From Campylobacterales bacterium (GTDB lineage Bacteria > Campylobacterota > Campylobacteria > Campylobacterales > Sulfurimonadaceae), in contig JAPLGN010000054.1 of the NCBI GenBank assembly GCA_026390135.1, positions 52,539 through 116,538 of the forward strand: 64,000 nt of DNA. The letters run 5' to 3'. Positions 1 through 9,199 of this stretch are shown here, piece after piece. The notes below the pieces were generated by a model, which was not told where the DNA came from, searched no databases, and saw nothing but the letters and a program-made list of their open reading frames with translations. A program made the position numbers and the translations under genes. How positions within the stretch are numbered: position 1 is the stretch's first letter; every line of letters begins with the position of its first letter.

Positions 1-474
1 ATTAGTGACGATGAGCTCATTATAAATGTCCAAGCCGATGAGCCCTTTATCGAAACCGAAGTTTTGGTTCAGCTCATCGAACGACTTAACGCCCTTAAGT
101 CAGAAAATATTCCCTTCATTATGGCTAGTTGCTACAACGCTATCAATACCGAATCTGCAAATGACCCGAATATGGTAAAAGTCATTACCGATGATGCCCA
201 CAATGCTATCTATTTTTCCCGTTCCCCTATCCCGTTTAACCGTAGCGGCGAAGCATCATATTTCGGACACATCGGGATTTATGGATTTACAAAAAAAAGT
301 CTACATGATTTTTGTACCCTCGGTGAAGCACCGTTGGAAGATATCGAAAAACTCGAACAGCTCCGCGCCCTCTATCATGGTAAGAAAATTTCTATGGTGA
401 AAGTGGCAAGCGCAGGGTTTGGGATCGATACAGTGGAAGATTTGGAACGGGCAAAAAAGATTTTTGGGATTTAA
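1..474 (+). CDS. kdsB: 3-deoxy-manno-octulosonate cytidylyltransferase (5' end outside window)
   Basis: Frame open from base 1: ISDDELIINVQADEPFIETEVLVQL...SPIPFNR...HIGIYGFTKKSLHDF...GFGIDTVEDLERAKKI; KdsB signature. Confidence 0.93.
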   Translation: MSDDELIINVQADEPFIETEVLVQLIERLNALKSENIPFIMASCYNAINTESANDPNMVKVITDDAHNAIYFSRSPIPFNRSGEASYFGHIGIYGFTKKSLHDFCTLGEAPLEDIEKLEQLRALYHGKKISMVKVASAGFGIDTVEDLERAKKIFGI

Positions 475-492
475 ACCCAAAAAATCTTTTTA
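452..492. terminator. Probable bidirectional intrinsic terminator between convergent genes
   Basis: AAAAAGATTTTTGGG-ATTT-AACCCAAAAAATCTTTTT near-perfect inverted repeat overlapping the kdsB stop. Confidence 0.7.
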
Positions 493-493
493 A

Positions 494-889
494 TTATGCA
501 AACTGTGGAGCTAATTCCATCAAAATCTTTTGAGCCTGAGCCTCTGTTCCGTTGTACTTTTTAATTTTTATTCCTAAATTACTCATACTTTTAGCCGTAT
601 TTTTACACGCCATTTTAACCACGAGATAATCACAATCATGAATTGCATCCGCCATCGTATCATGCGCTTTAAGATGCTCAACATCATTTTCATCGTGATC
701 GCAGGTATGACCTTCATCATGATCATGATGATCCTCTTCTCCGGCAACTTTTGGATTTGCACGCAACCCTTCCAACTCAAAGCTTCGGAACATTCCACCT
801 TTGAGATTAAAAACAGCAAAATAAGGAGTATGACCAGCATTCCCCGCCATTTTTAACGAATCGTCCATAACAGGTACAGCAATTTTCAT
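494..889 (-). CDS. NifX/NifB-like dinitrogenase iron-molybdenum cofactor family protein with His-rich insert
   Basis: MKIAVPVMDDSLKMAGNAGHTPYFAVFNL fold start; insert EEDHHDHDEGHTCDHDE. Confidence 0.75.
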   Translation of the reverse strand: MKIAVPVMDDSLKMAGNAGHTPYFAVFNLKGGMFRSFELEGLRANPKVAGEEDHHDHDEGHTCDHDENDVEHLKAHDTMADAIHDCDYLVVKMACKNTAKSMSNLGIKIKKYNGTEAQAQKILMELAPQFA

Positions 890-1053
890 AATAATTTCTC
901 CATATATTTTTGATTATTATGCCTTATTATGCTTAAAAATCAAATAGCTTGTTATGTATAAATTCTATACAACTAATCTTATATAACTGCTATACTGTTG
1001 CTATGTTTGAGGCGTACAATGGCTGTATATGGATACTTACTTAAGGAGATATA

Positions 1054-1395
1054 ATGTTATTAATAGAGGCTTTTACCGATCATATACTCAACAAAAAAAG
1101 TCTTAAAGACTATGTACAATATCGTAAAACTACCACTGAACGTGGAGAATTTAATGATACTAAATTACTCCAAGCGCAAGAAAATCTTCAACGACTGAAA
1201 GATGAAGCGCCAGAGGTTTATGAAGAGATGTACAAGACACTAACTGAGATATATAAGCGTAACCGAGGATTATCTGTGGAGTATCCTCTTGATTTTGTTC
1301 GCCAAATTTTGCGTATGTACAAAAACTCATTATCAGTGGAAGAAATTTGTGAAGAGTATAAACGCATACTAGACCATTATCATCACGATGCTTAA
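1054..1395 (+). CDS. Hypothetical protein
   Basis: 113-aa ORF preceded by AAGGAG-type RBS (ttaaggagatataATG); no family recognised. Confidence 0.6.
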   Translation: MLLIEAFTDHILNKKSLKDYVQYRKTTTERGEFNDTKLLQAQENLQRLKDEAPEVYEEMYKTLTEIYKRNRGLSVEYPLDFVRQILRMYKNSLSVEEICEEYKRILDHYHHDA

Positions 1396-1441
1396 TTAAA
1401 TAGTTTTGTGGAAATAAGGGAAAATGTAGGAAGAAAATTCT

Positions 1442-1455
1442 GCCTCGAAAGAGGC
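1442..1455 (-). terminator. Possible rpsO terminator hairpin
   Basis: GCCTC-GAAA-GAGGC stem-loop just downstream of rpsO on the minus strand; only a weak T-tract. Confidence 0.4.
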
Positions 1456-1476
1456 TGAAGATCTAAATCGTAAGAT

Positions 1477-1698
1477 TTAGATGTTGTCGCGGATACCAAG
1501 TTCAGCAATAAGCTTGTTGTAGCTTGCGCGATTTGTACGTTTCAAGTAACGCATCAAACGACGACGTTGACCAACCAATTTCAAAAGACCAAGACGTGAT
1601 GAATGGTCTTTTTTGAAAATTTTAAGGTGTTCAGTAAGATCACTGATACGCTTTGAAAGCAATGCAATTTGCACTTCACTTGAACCGGTATCGCCTTC
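1477..1698 (-). pseudogene. rpsO: 30S ribosomal protein S15, 5'-truncated (no start codon for the conserved N-terminus)
   Basis: [56 protein letters not shown]...[11 protein letters not shown] is S15, but the usual ~17-20 N-terminal residues are absent and an in-frame TAG lies upstream at about 1722. Confidence 0.85.
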
Positions 1699-1767
1699 TG
1701 TCTCTCTAATGATATTTAGCTATAATATCTTTTCTATAAAAAAAATATAATAAATTATGGGGGTATC

Positions 1768-2175
1768 GTGATGCTGATGACCAAAGCGAGTGAATACGCT
1801 CTATTGTCACTCATCATTTTAGCCAAAGCATCACATCCTCTTGACGTTGACTCTCTCTCTCGAGAACTCGATATTTCTAAAAGTTTTTTGGCCAAAATTC
1901 TCCAATCGCTTGCACGTAAAGGGATTTTAAAATCCTTTAAAGGAGTAAATGGTGGATTTGAGCTGGCACGTCCCAGTTCAGAAATCACCATGCTTGAGGT
2001 AATGGAAGCAGCTGAGGGAAAAAGTCCTGCTGTCTTTAATTGTTCTCCTTCAAAAGAGGAATGTCCATCTAATAAAGCGACTACCTGTTCTTTATGGCCA
2101 TTTCTCAATCGATTGCAGGGAAAAGTGGATGCCTTTTTAGGTGTTTTAACCCTCGAAGCCATTTTAGAAGAGTAA
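1768..2175 (+). CDS. Rrf2 family transcriptional regulator
   Basis: MLMTKASEYALLSLIILAKASHPLDVDSLSRELDISKSFLAKILQSLARKGILKSFKGVNGGFELARP; Rrf2 wHTH. Confidence 0.9.
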   Translation: MMLMTKASEYALLSLIILAKASHPLDVDSLSRELDISKSFLAKILQSLARKGILKSFKGVNGGFELARPSSEITMLEVMEAAEGKSPAVFNCSPSKEECPSNKATTCSLWPFLNRLQGKVDAFLGVLTLEAILEE

Positions 2176-2178
2176 TTT

Positions 2179-4368
2179 TTGGCAAAAGTAAAAAATAAAA
2201 CCCCAAGCACACAAAGTATTATCTCACTAATTTTTGCATCACGAGATTTGAGCGTTGTTGTTTTTGTTATGACAATTTTGGCCATTATCATCATTCCGCT
2301 TCCCAGTGGAATGCTCGATTTTTTCCTCGCTATTGTCATTTCAATATCCGTTTTGATTTTACTTATTTCACTTTATATTCCTAAGCCTACCGATCTTACT
2401 ACGTTTCCTACTCTCTTGTTAATTATCACCCTCTTTAGACTTTCTCTCAATATTGCTACTACACGTATGATTTTGAGCAAAGGCCACGAAGGACCGGGAG
2501 CAGTGAGTGACATCATTACCAGTTTTGGAAATTTTGTCGTCGGCGGAAATATGGTCATCGGGGTGATTGTCTTTACTATCTTGGTATTAATCAATTTCAT
2601 GGTTATCACTAAAGGCTCAGGACGCGTTGCCGAAGTTGCAGCCCGTTTTACACTGGATGCAATGCCTGGAAAACAGATGGCGATTGATGCAGATTTAAAC
2701 AGCGGTTTAATAGAAGAAGCTGAAGCCAAGCAACGTCGTGCAGCCATTTTGCAAGATGCAAATTTCTACGGTGCAATGGATGGTTCGAGCAAGTTTATCA
2801 AAGGGGATGCCATTGCCGGAATCATCATTACGATGATTAATATCATTGGCGGATTTTTAATCGGAGTCTTTCAATTTAATCTCGACGTTTCTACCAGTGC
2901 TCAAACCTATACTATCCTCACAATTGGAGACGGTCTAGTCTCTCAAATTCCCGCACTTATCATCTCCACTGCAACCGGTATTATGATTACCCGTGGATCC
3001 AATGACGATCAAAGCAACTTTGCTGAGGGCAGTATCAAGCAACTTATGGGTAATGCGAAAGTGATGATTATTGTCGGAGTAATCATGATGATGTTTGCTC
3101 TCACCCCTGGTTTACCAACGCTTTCAATGGGATTTGTCGGTTTGGTTTTTCTTGGACTTGGCTATGCACTCTACAAATATGAGAAAGGCGATCTTGTCCT
3201 CACTTCCGCCCCTGCTGTTGCAAAAAGCGGTGCAGCAGCTTCAGGAGATTTATCTTCCGGTGATGGCACATCTTCAACCGTTCCCCGCCGAAAGAGCAAT
3301 GAAGAAATTGCTAAAGACGAAGAAGCAGCACTTGAAGATATTTTAAAGATTGAGATGCTCGAACTCACTCTTGGGTATCAACTCATTCGTCTTGCTGACA
3401 GCAATCAAGGGGGAGATTTACTCGAGCGTATCCGATCTATGCGCCGTAAAATTGCCTCCGATTTTGGATTTTTAATGCCTCAAGTACGTATACGTGATAA
3501 CCTTCATCTTAAACCGACACAATATTCCATCCTTCTCAAAGGGGTGATGATCGGAGATGGTCTTATCCAGCCTGACAAGTTTTTAGCCATGGACAGCGGT
3601 ATGGCAATCGGTGAGATAGAAGGGGAAGCGACCAAAGAACCTGCATTTGGTCTGGATGCATTTTGGATTGCTCCAGAACTTAAAGAAGACGCTATTATCA
3701 ACGGATATACCGTGGTTGACCCTTCAACGGTTATCTCTACACATATGAGTGAACTGGTCAAAAAATACGCGGAAGAGCTCCTGACACGTCAAGAGACGCA
3801 ATCCCTTATTGATAAAATCAAAAACGATTATCCTGTTCTCATTGACGATTTGCTCAAAGTCGCTAATATTGGCTTGATTCAACGAGTCTTCAGAGCGTTA
3901 TTGCACGAACGTATTCCCCTCAAAGATATGATAACTATTTTAGAAACCATTGCCGATGTCAGTGAATACACCAAAAATATAGATACCATCACCGAACACG
4001 TTCGTGCTAAGCTTTCTCGAATCATCACCCAAAGCTACACTGGTCCTGACGGGGTTATAAAATTGCTAACATTTGAAACTATGAGTGAGCAACGTCTTCT
4101 TGAAAAATCACAAGATCGTGACGGTACTCGCCAGCTTCAACTCAATGTAGGGGAAATCAATGGTCTGATTCAAGCTACTAGTGCAAAAGCCAGTGAACTT
4201 CTTCAACGCGGGGTCTCTCCCATTATCATTATAGTTGACCCGAAACTTCGTCGTCCATTGGCAGAGATTTTTGAGCGCTTTAATCTCGATATTGTTGTTC
4301 TTTCTCATGCTGAGATTGATTCAAGTGCCAAATTCGAAGTACTAGGTTCCATCACTTTAGACAAATAG
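2179..4368 (+). CDS. flhA: Flagellar biosynthesis protein FlhA
   Basis: 729 aa; LFRLSLNIATTRMILSKG, KQMAIDADLNSGLI, C-terminal FlhA domain; TTG start. Confidence 0.97.
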   Translation: MAKVKNKTPSTQSIISLIFASRDLSVVVFVMTILAIIIIPLPSGMLDFFLAIVISISVLILLISLYIPKPTDLTTFPTLLLIITLFRLSLNIATTRMILSKGHEGPGAVSDIITSFGNFVVGGNMVIGVIVFTILVLINFMVITKGSGRVAEVAARFTLDAMPGKQMAIDADLNSGLIEEAEAKQRRAAILQDANFYGAMDGSSKFIKGDAIAGIIITMINIIGGFLIGVFQFNLDVSTSAQTYTILTIGDGLVSQIPALIISTATGIMITRGSNDDQSNFAEGSIKQLMGNAKVMIIVGVIMMMFALTPGLPTLSMGFVGLVFLGLGYALYKYEKGDLVLTSAPAVAKSGAAASGDLSSGDGTSSTVPRRKSNEEIAKDEEAALEDILKIEMLELTLGYQLIRLADSNQGGDLLERIRSMRRKIASDFGFLMPQVRIRDNLHLKPTQYSILLKGVMIGDGLIQPDKFLAMDSGMAIGEIEGEATKEPAFGLDAFWIAPELKEDAIINGYTVVDPSTVISTHMSELVKKYAEELLTRQETQSLIDKIKNDYPVLIDDLLKVANIGLIQRVFRALLHERIPLKDMITILETIADVSEYTKNIDTITEHVRAKLSRIITQSYTGPDGVIKLLTFETMSEQRLLEKSQDRDGTRQLQLNVGEINGLIQATSAKASELLQRGVSPIIIIVDPKLRRPLAEIFERFNLDIVVLSHAEIDSSAKFEVLGSITLDK

Positions 4369-4375
4369 GATATAT

Positions 4376-5452
4376 ATGAATACAACATTTTACCACCTCT
4401 CCCACATCGATCTCGATGGTTACAGTTGCCAACTGGTTATGGCTCAAACCTCTAACACTATGATTAGCTATAACGCCAACTATGGTGCAGAAGTAATGGA
4501 TCGTCTTGAAGAAATTCTCGATACTCTCAAAAAAACAAAACAAGAAGCAACTATTCTCATCAGTGATCTCAACCTCACTCCCGATGAGGCAAAATGGCTT
4601 CACTATGAGGTCAAAAAACTCAATGAGAATGGCTGGAATATCACCATTACCCTTCTTGACCACCATGGAAGCGGAAAAGATACAGCATCGCAATACGAGT
4701 GGTACATTCTCGACACTGAACGTTGTGCAACAAAAATCGTCTATGAGTATGCCATTGAAAACTATGGATTAAAAGCAGGCGGATGGCTCGAAGCATTTGT
4801 AAAAGTGGTCAATGCAGTCGATTTATGGAAGCAAGAAGAAGTAGAAGATTTTGAATACGGCAAAGTATGTATGCGTCTAATCAGTGATGCGCGTGAACTT
4901 AGCCGTGTCATGTTTGCGAACGAAGATCGCGCCTATAAGCTTGCTCTTTTAGAAGAAGCGGCTCTCATGCGTTTTCATGAAAATGCTAATATTGCTCTCG
5001 ATGAGGCACTGCACAAAATGAAAAAAGAATTTTTTAAACTGGAAGAAGACAACACCCTCGATAATCTCTCCACCAAACACATTGTAGGACTACTGGGGAC
5101 GAAACGCTCAACCATGACCGTTTACTACAAAGGCTGGCGCGGGTTCTTGAGCTACGGATTAGGAAATACCTCGATTATCGGTAATGGCTTTTTAACCGCA
5201 AATCAAGATTTTGATTTTATCGTTGATGTAAGTACGCGAGGGACTATGAGTCTTCGCGGTCATGATAAAGTTGACGTTGCAATGATGGCAGGTGAGTGGG
5301 CAGGCGGAGGCGGACATCCTAACGCTGCAGGAGGACGTATAAATGGATTTAAAGAGCAATTTCGCTACGACAAAGTTAAACGTCAAATCGAAGATCTCCT
5401 TGCCAATAAAGAGGCAGTACACGGAAAACTTCCTCACAAAATTGAAGAATAA
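4376..5452 (+). CDS. DHH-family phosphoesterase (NrnB-like)
   Basis: HIDLDGYSCQ, LLDHHGSGK (DHH) and GGGHPNAAGGR (DHHA1) motifs. Confidence 0.85.
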   Translation: MNTTFYHLSHIDLDGYSCQLVMAQTSNTMISYNANYGAEVMDRLEEILDTLKKTKQEATILISDLNLTPDEAKWLHYEVKKLNENGWNITITLLDHHGSGKDTASQYEWYILDTERCATKIVYEYAIENYGLKAGGWLEAFVKVVNAVDLWKQEEVEDFEYGKVCMRLISDARELSRVMFANEDRAYKLALLEEAALMRFHENANIALDEALHKMKKEFFKLEEDNTLDNLSTKHIVGLLGTKRSTMTVYYKGWRGFLSYGLGNTSIIGNGFLTANQDFDFIVDVSTRGTMSLRGHDKVDVAMMAGEWAGGGGHPNAAGGRINGFKEQFRYDKVKRQIEDLLANKEAVHGKLPHKIEE

Positions 5453-5457
5453 TCTAT

Positions 5458-5528
5458 CGTCATCCTCGGGCTTGACCCGGGGATCCATCCCCAAGCGAAA
5501 GCTGGATTCCCACCTTCGCGGGAATGAC
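5458..5528. repeat. Dispersed palindromic element, copy A
   Basis: CGTCATCCTCGGGCTTGACCCGGGGATCC...GGATTCCCACCTTCGCGGGAATGAC; near-identical to the reverse complement of 24594-24652. Confidence 0.8.
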
Positions 5529-5553
5529 AAAGAAAATAAACAAAAGAACCATA

Positions 5554-7386
5554 ATGATTCAAATTAATAACCTTACCAAAAGTTATGGCACTCGGATTCT
5601 TTTTGAGAATCTAAACCTCAAGCTCTCCCAGGGGCAAAAAATCGGTTTTGTCGGGCGTAACGGCTCCGGAAAATCGACCCTCTTTAAAATCATTTTAGGC
5701 GAAGAGTCTTACGATGATGGTGAGGTACTGATTCCTAAAAATTACCGTATCGGAACATTGCGCCAACATCTGCACTTCACCCATAAAACAGTACGTGAAG
5801 AGTGTGCTTCAGTCTTGATGGGAGATGCCCAACATGATGTCTATAAGGTTGAAAAAATCCTTTTCGGTTTGGGATTTACCCAAGAAGATTTGGATAAAGA
5901 TCCTCTGAGCTTTTCAGGCGGATATCAGATACGGATGAACCTCGTCAAACTTCTCGTTACCGAACCCAATTTATTACTGCTCGATGAACCGACGAACTAC
6001 CTTGATATCGTCTCACTTCGCTGGCTTGCCTCATTTATCCGTGCATTTGAAGGAGAAGTGATTCTCATCACACATGATCGTGATTTTATGGATTCTGTTT
6101 CAACGCATACCATGGGGTTACGTCGCCGTAATGTATCGATCATCAAAGGCGGAAGTGCTAAATATTATGAAATGATGGCTCAAGAAGATGAGCTGTACGT
6201 CAAGACCAAAATCAATCATGATAAAAAACGGGAAGAACTTATCGACTTTGTCGCTCGAAATAAGGCCCGTGCTTCCACCGCAGTCATGGCACAGTCCAAA
6301 GCCAAAGAGCTGGAAAAAATGGGCATTATGGAATCCTTGGAGGGCGAAAAAGATTTGTCCTTCTCTTTTTCCTATCGCCCTACTCCCGCCAAAGTTATTA
6401 TGGAAATCAAAAACCTCTCATTTGGCTACACTGCGGATGAACTGCTTTTTCAAAATCTCTCGTTTAGTTTGGAAAAGAACAAATGCCTCGCTATTATCGG
6501 GAAAAATGGGAAAGGAAAATCAACGCTTCTCAATACAATGGCAGGTGTTTTAAAACCTACCGGAGAAATCATTTCTCATCCCTCCACAGCTATCGCCCAC
6601 TTCGGTCAAACCAACATCGATCGGTTAGATAAAAATAATACAATAGCAGATGAAATTCAAAGTGCTGACAATACCCTCCAAAATGTCCGTGTCCGATCCA
6701 TTTGCGGAACGATGATGTTTAGCGGCGACGATGCCGATAAAAAAATCTCTATCCTCTCAGGAGGTGAACGCTCGCGCGTGATGCTGGGTAAAATCATCGC
6801 CACCCCCGCCAATCTCCTCTTTTTAGATGAACCGACCAATCACCTCGATATGCAATCCATTGACTCCCTATGCGATGCGCTTAAACGCTTTGACGGCTCT
6901 GTTGTCATCGTCACCCACTCTGAGATGCTGTTGCGTGAACTCGCCGATCAGCTGATTATCTTCCGTGAAGGCGGAGCTGAATTTTTTGATGGCAACTACG
7001 ATCAATTTTTAGAAAAAATTGGATGGGATGAAGAAATATCTGAGGCACCAAAACCTGCCAAAGCAACCCAAAACAGCAATAAAAAAGAGCAAAAACAGCA
7101 ACGTGCCGAACTAATCCAAGAGCGTTCACGACTCCTTAATCCTCTCAAAAGAGAGATTGACACTTGCGAGAATACAATTATGAAACTCGAAGATAAGCTC
7201 AAAATATCGCATGAAAAACTGATCGAATATTCCAATCAAGGTGATAGTGGTAAACTCCAAGAACTTTCGAAAAGTATTTCCGTGGATGAGAAAGAAATTG
7301 AACACTTGTTTGAAAGATTAGAAACAGCCAGTAATGAATTCGACCGAATCACTAAAGAGACCGATGAAAAACTCCAAACCCTCTAA
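5554..7386 (+). CDS. ABC-F family ATP-binding protein
   Basis: Two ABC domains: GRNGSGKST...LSFSGGYQIRMNLVKLL and GKNGKGKST...LSGGERSRVMLGKI; no TM segments; start at MIQINNLTKSYG. Confidence 0.93.
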   Translation: MIQINNLTKSYGTRILFENLNLKLSQGQKIGFVGRNGSGKSTLFKIILGEESYDDGEVLIPKNYRIGTLRQHLHFTHKTVREECASVLMGDAQHDVYKVEKILFGLGFTQEDLDKDPLSFSGGYQIRMNLVKLLVTEPNLLLLDEPTNYLDIVSLRWLASFIRAFEGEVILITHDRDFMDSVSTHTMGLRRRNVSIIKGGSAKYYEMMAQEDELYVKTKINHDKKREELIDFVARNKARASTAVMAQSKAKELEKMGIMESLEGEKDLSFSFSYRPTPAKVIMEIKNLSFGYTADELLFQNLSFSLEKNKCLAIIGKNGKGKSTLLNTMAGVLKPTGEIISHPSTAIAHFGQTNIDRLDKNNTIADEIQSADNTLQNVRVRSICGTMMFSGDDADKKISILSGGERSRVMLGKIIATPANLLFLDEPTNHLDMQSIDSLCDALKRFDGSVVIVTHSEMLLRELADQLIIFREGGAEFFDGNYDQFLEKIGWDEEISEAPKPAKATQNSNKKEQKQQRAELIQERSRLLNPLKREIDTCENTIMKLEDKLKISHEKLIEYSNQGDSGKLQELSKSISVDEKEIEHLFERLETASNEFDRITKETDEKLQTL

Positions 7387-8074
7387 ACAACGACTCGATC
7401 AACTTCTCACCAGTCTAGGATACGCAAGTCGCAGTGAGTCCAAAAAACTCATTGCGGCAGGTCTTGTTACCGTGGCAGGAGAAATCATAAAAAAAACCGA
7501 TTTCAAAGCATATCATCACGATGTAGCATTTCAGGGTGAACCACTCGACGCGCGTGAGCGGATGGTTATTATGATGAACAAACCGCTTGATTTTGTTTGT
7601 TCCCATGATGACGGCGAAGGAAAACTCGTTTATTCCCTGCTTCCCTCAAGATGGCAGAAACGTGATCCTAAGATTTCCACCATCGGACGACTCGACAAAG
7701 AAACGAGCGGATTACTTTTGCTTACGGATGATGGGCAACTCCTTCATCGCCTTACGTCCCCTAAATATCATGTCCCTAAACTCTACGAAGTAACACTGGA
7801 TCGACCATTAAACGGTAATGAAACGGATATTTTCGCAACAGGTACATTGATGCTCAACGGTGAAAAATCTCCGTGTCTTCCTGCCAAACTCACCATAATC
7901 GATGAAACACATGTGACATTAGAAATTACCGAAGGACGATACCATCAAGTTCGACGAATGTTTGCGGCAGTGGGGAATCATGTCACCGCATTGCACCGCT
8001 CCCGTATTGGAGATTTAACGCTTGGGGATTTAAAAGAGGGGGAGTATCGGATACTTGATATAAAAATAGTCTAA
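7364..8074 (+). CDS. RsuA-family pseudouridine synthase
   Basis: N-terminal S4 domain; IGRLDKETSGLLLLTDDG; GRYHQVRRMFAAVGNHVTALHR. Confidence 0.92.
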   Translation: MKNSKPSKQRLDQLLTSLGYASRSESKKLIAAGLVTVAGEIIKKTDFKAYHHDVAFQGEPLDARERMVIMMNKPLDFVCSHDDGEGKLVYSLLPSRWQKRDPKISTIGRLDKETSGLLLLTDDGQLLHRLTSPKYHVPKLYEVTLDRPLNGNETDIFATGTLMLNGEKSPCLPAKLTIIDETHVTLEITEGRYHQVRRMFAAVGNHVTALHRSRIGDLTLGDLKEGEYRILDIKIV

Positions 8075-8075
8075 T

Positions 8076-8543
8076 TTAATAACAGCGCATTAAATTATCT
8101 TCAGCTTTAACAAAATCCCTCTTCTCAAAACTCCAATAATACCTTTGGTTTTTAATTTCAATATCTGCATGAGTGCATCCAAGAAAAGAATCACCAAAAA
8201 TATTAAAATCTGTCCACTTACCTAAATTAATCTGTAACCATTTCGGTGTAGTTTGATATTTATCTTCTGCAACCTTTTTTATATAAAGAGTAGCTTCAAA
8301 GTATGCTGAACATCCTAAAAAGATGATTCCAGACACTATTAATGAAGCTATCGATATGCGATTTAAGCGATAGTATTTTTTCAAAATATAAAAACTAACA
8401 ATCATAAAAACAAAAAATGCAATGATCGACAAATAGACAATATCAGCGTAAACGATTATCCAATAAAACGGATAGATAATCAATTGTGAAAAACATCCTA
8501 TAAAAAACAATACAACAAATAGAATGAGAGTAATTTGTGTCAT
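8076..8543 (-). CDS. Hypothetical membrane protein
   Basis: Three hydrophobic segments followed by a soluble C-terminus. Confidence 0.6.
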   Translation of the reverse strand: MTQITLILFVVLFFIGCFSQLIIYPFYWIIVYADIVYLSIIAFFVFMIVSFYILKKYYRLNRISIASLIVSGIIFLGCSAYFEATLYIKKVAEDKYQTTPKWLQINLGKWTDFNIFGDSFLGCTHADIEIKNQRYYWSFEKRDFVKAEDNLMRCY

Positions 8544-8555
8544 ATTTATTTTTCC

Positions 8556-8813
8556 TTACCCATGCGCCCTCAAACCATCCGCAATCAACATCTTTAGATA
8601 CGACTGATAGGGAATGTCGTTTTTGTTCGCTTGAATTTTTAGTGTTTCGATCATATCGACAGGCATACGGATTGAAATCGTTTTCGCACTCTTTTGTAGA
8701 TTTGCCAAACGCATCGGTTTGGCTTTGTCCCAGTCAATATATTCCGTCGAATCATGTTCGTCCCAAAATGTCGCAATCTCATCTTCGGTTTTCAGTTCAG
8801 GTATTTTTTTCAT
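8556..8813 (-). CDS. BrnA-like/CopG antitoxin
   Basis: KTISIRMPVDMIETLKIQANKNDIPYQSYLKMLIADGLR ribbon-helix-helix; overlaps the upstream BrnT-like ORF. Confidence 0.82.
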   Translation of the reverse strand: MKKIPELKTEDEIATFWDEHDSTEYIDWDKAKPMRLANLQKSAKTISIRMPVDMIETLKIQANKNDIPYQSYLKMLIADGLRAHG

Positions 8814-9105
8814 AGTAGCTTCTCTCCTTTTTGCTCATCGGACGTGCCGAAATCACTCTAATTCTTTGCCCCCGCACGGTAAAAGCGACAAAGAGCAATT
8901 GCCCATCATCGGTTTTTCCCAATGCGTAGCATCGGCACTCTTGTTCTGAGTGGGCATTATCTTCGTAGATGAGTAACGGTTCGTTGAAAAATATCTCTTC
9001 GATCAGCCAAAAATCGAGGTTGTGTTTGAGTTTGTTTTTTTGGATATTGCCATCATTCCAATCAAACCCGCACAATCGTTCGACATCGAGACAATCAAAC
9101 ATCAC
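8797..9105 (-). CDS. brnT: BrnT-like type II toxin
   Basis: FDWNDGNIQKNKLKHNLDFWLIEEIF...ALGKTDDGQLLFVAFTVRGQRIRVISARPMSKKERSYY. Confidence 0.87.
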   Translation of the reverse strand: MMFDCLDVERLCGFDWNDGNIQKNKLKHNLDFWLIEEIFFNEPLLIYEDNAHSEQECRCYALGKTDDGQLLFVAFTVRGQRIRVISARPMSKKERSYYEKNT

Positions 9106-9199
9106 TCACCTTTTACTAAATGTATGTAATGATTATATACATTATATTCTAGCATGTCAAGTTTCAGTAACTATCTTTTTACTATATATGTGAAGAGCT

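Noticed and set aside
1699-1745. Alternative-frame DIIAKYH upstream of rpsO resembling the S15 N-terminus
   Set aside because: Short, AT-rich, ends at a stop, no start codon; overlaps a TATAAT-like promoter for the Rrf2 gene; likely coincidence
1755-2339. 194-aa minus-strand ORF
   Set aside because: Antisense to Rrf2 and flhA, both with clear family motifs; composition looks like a shadow ORF
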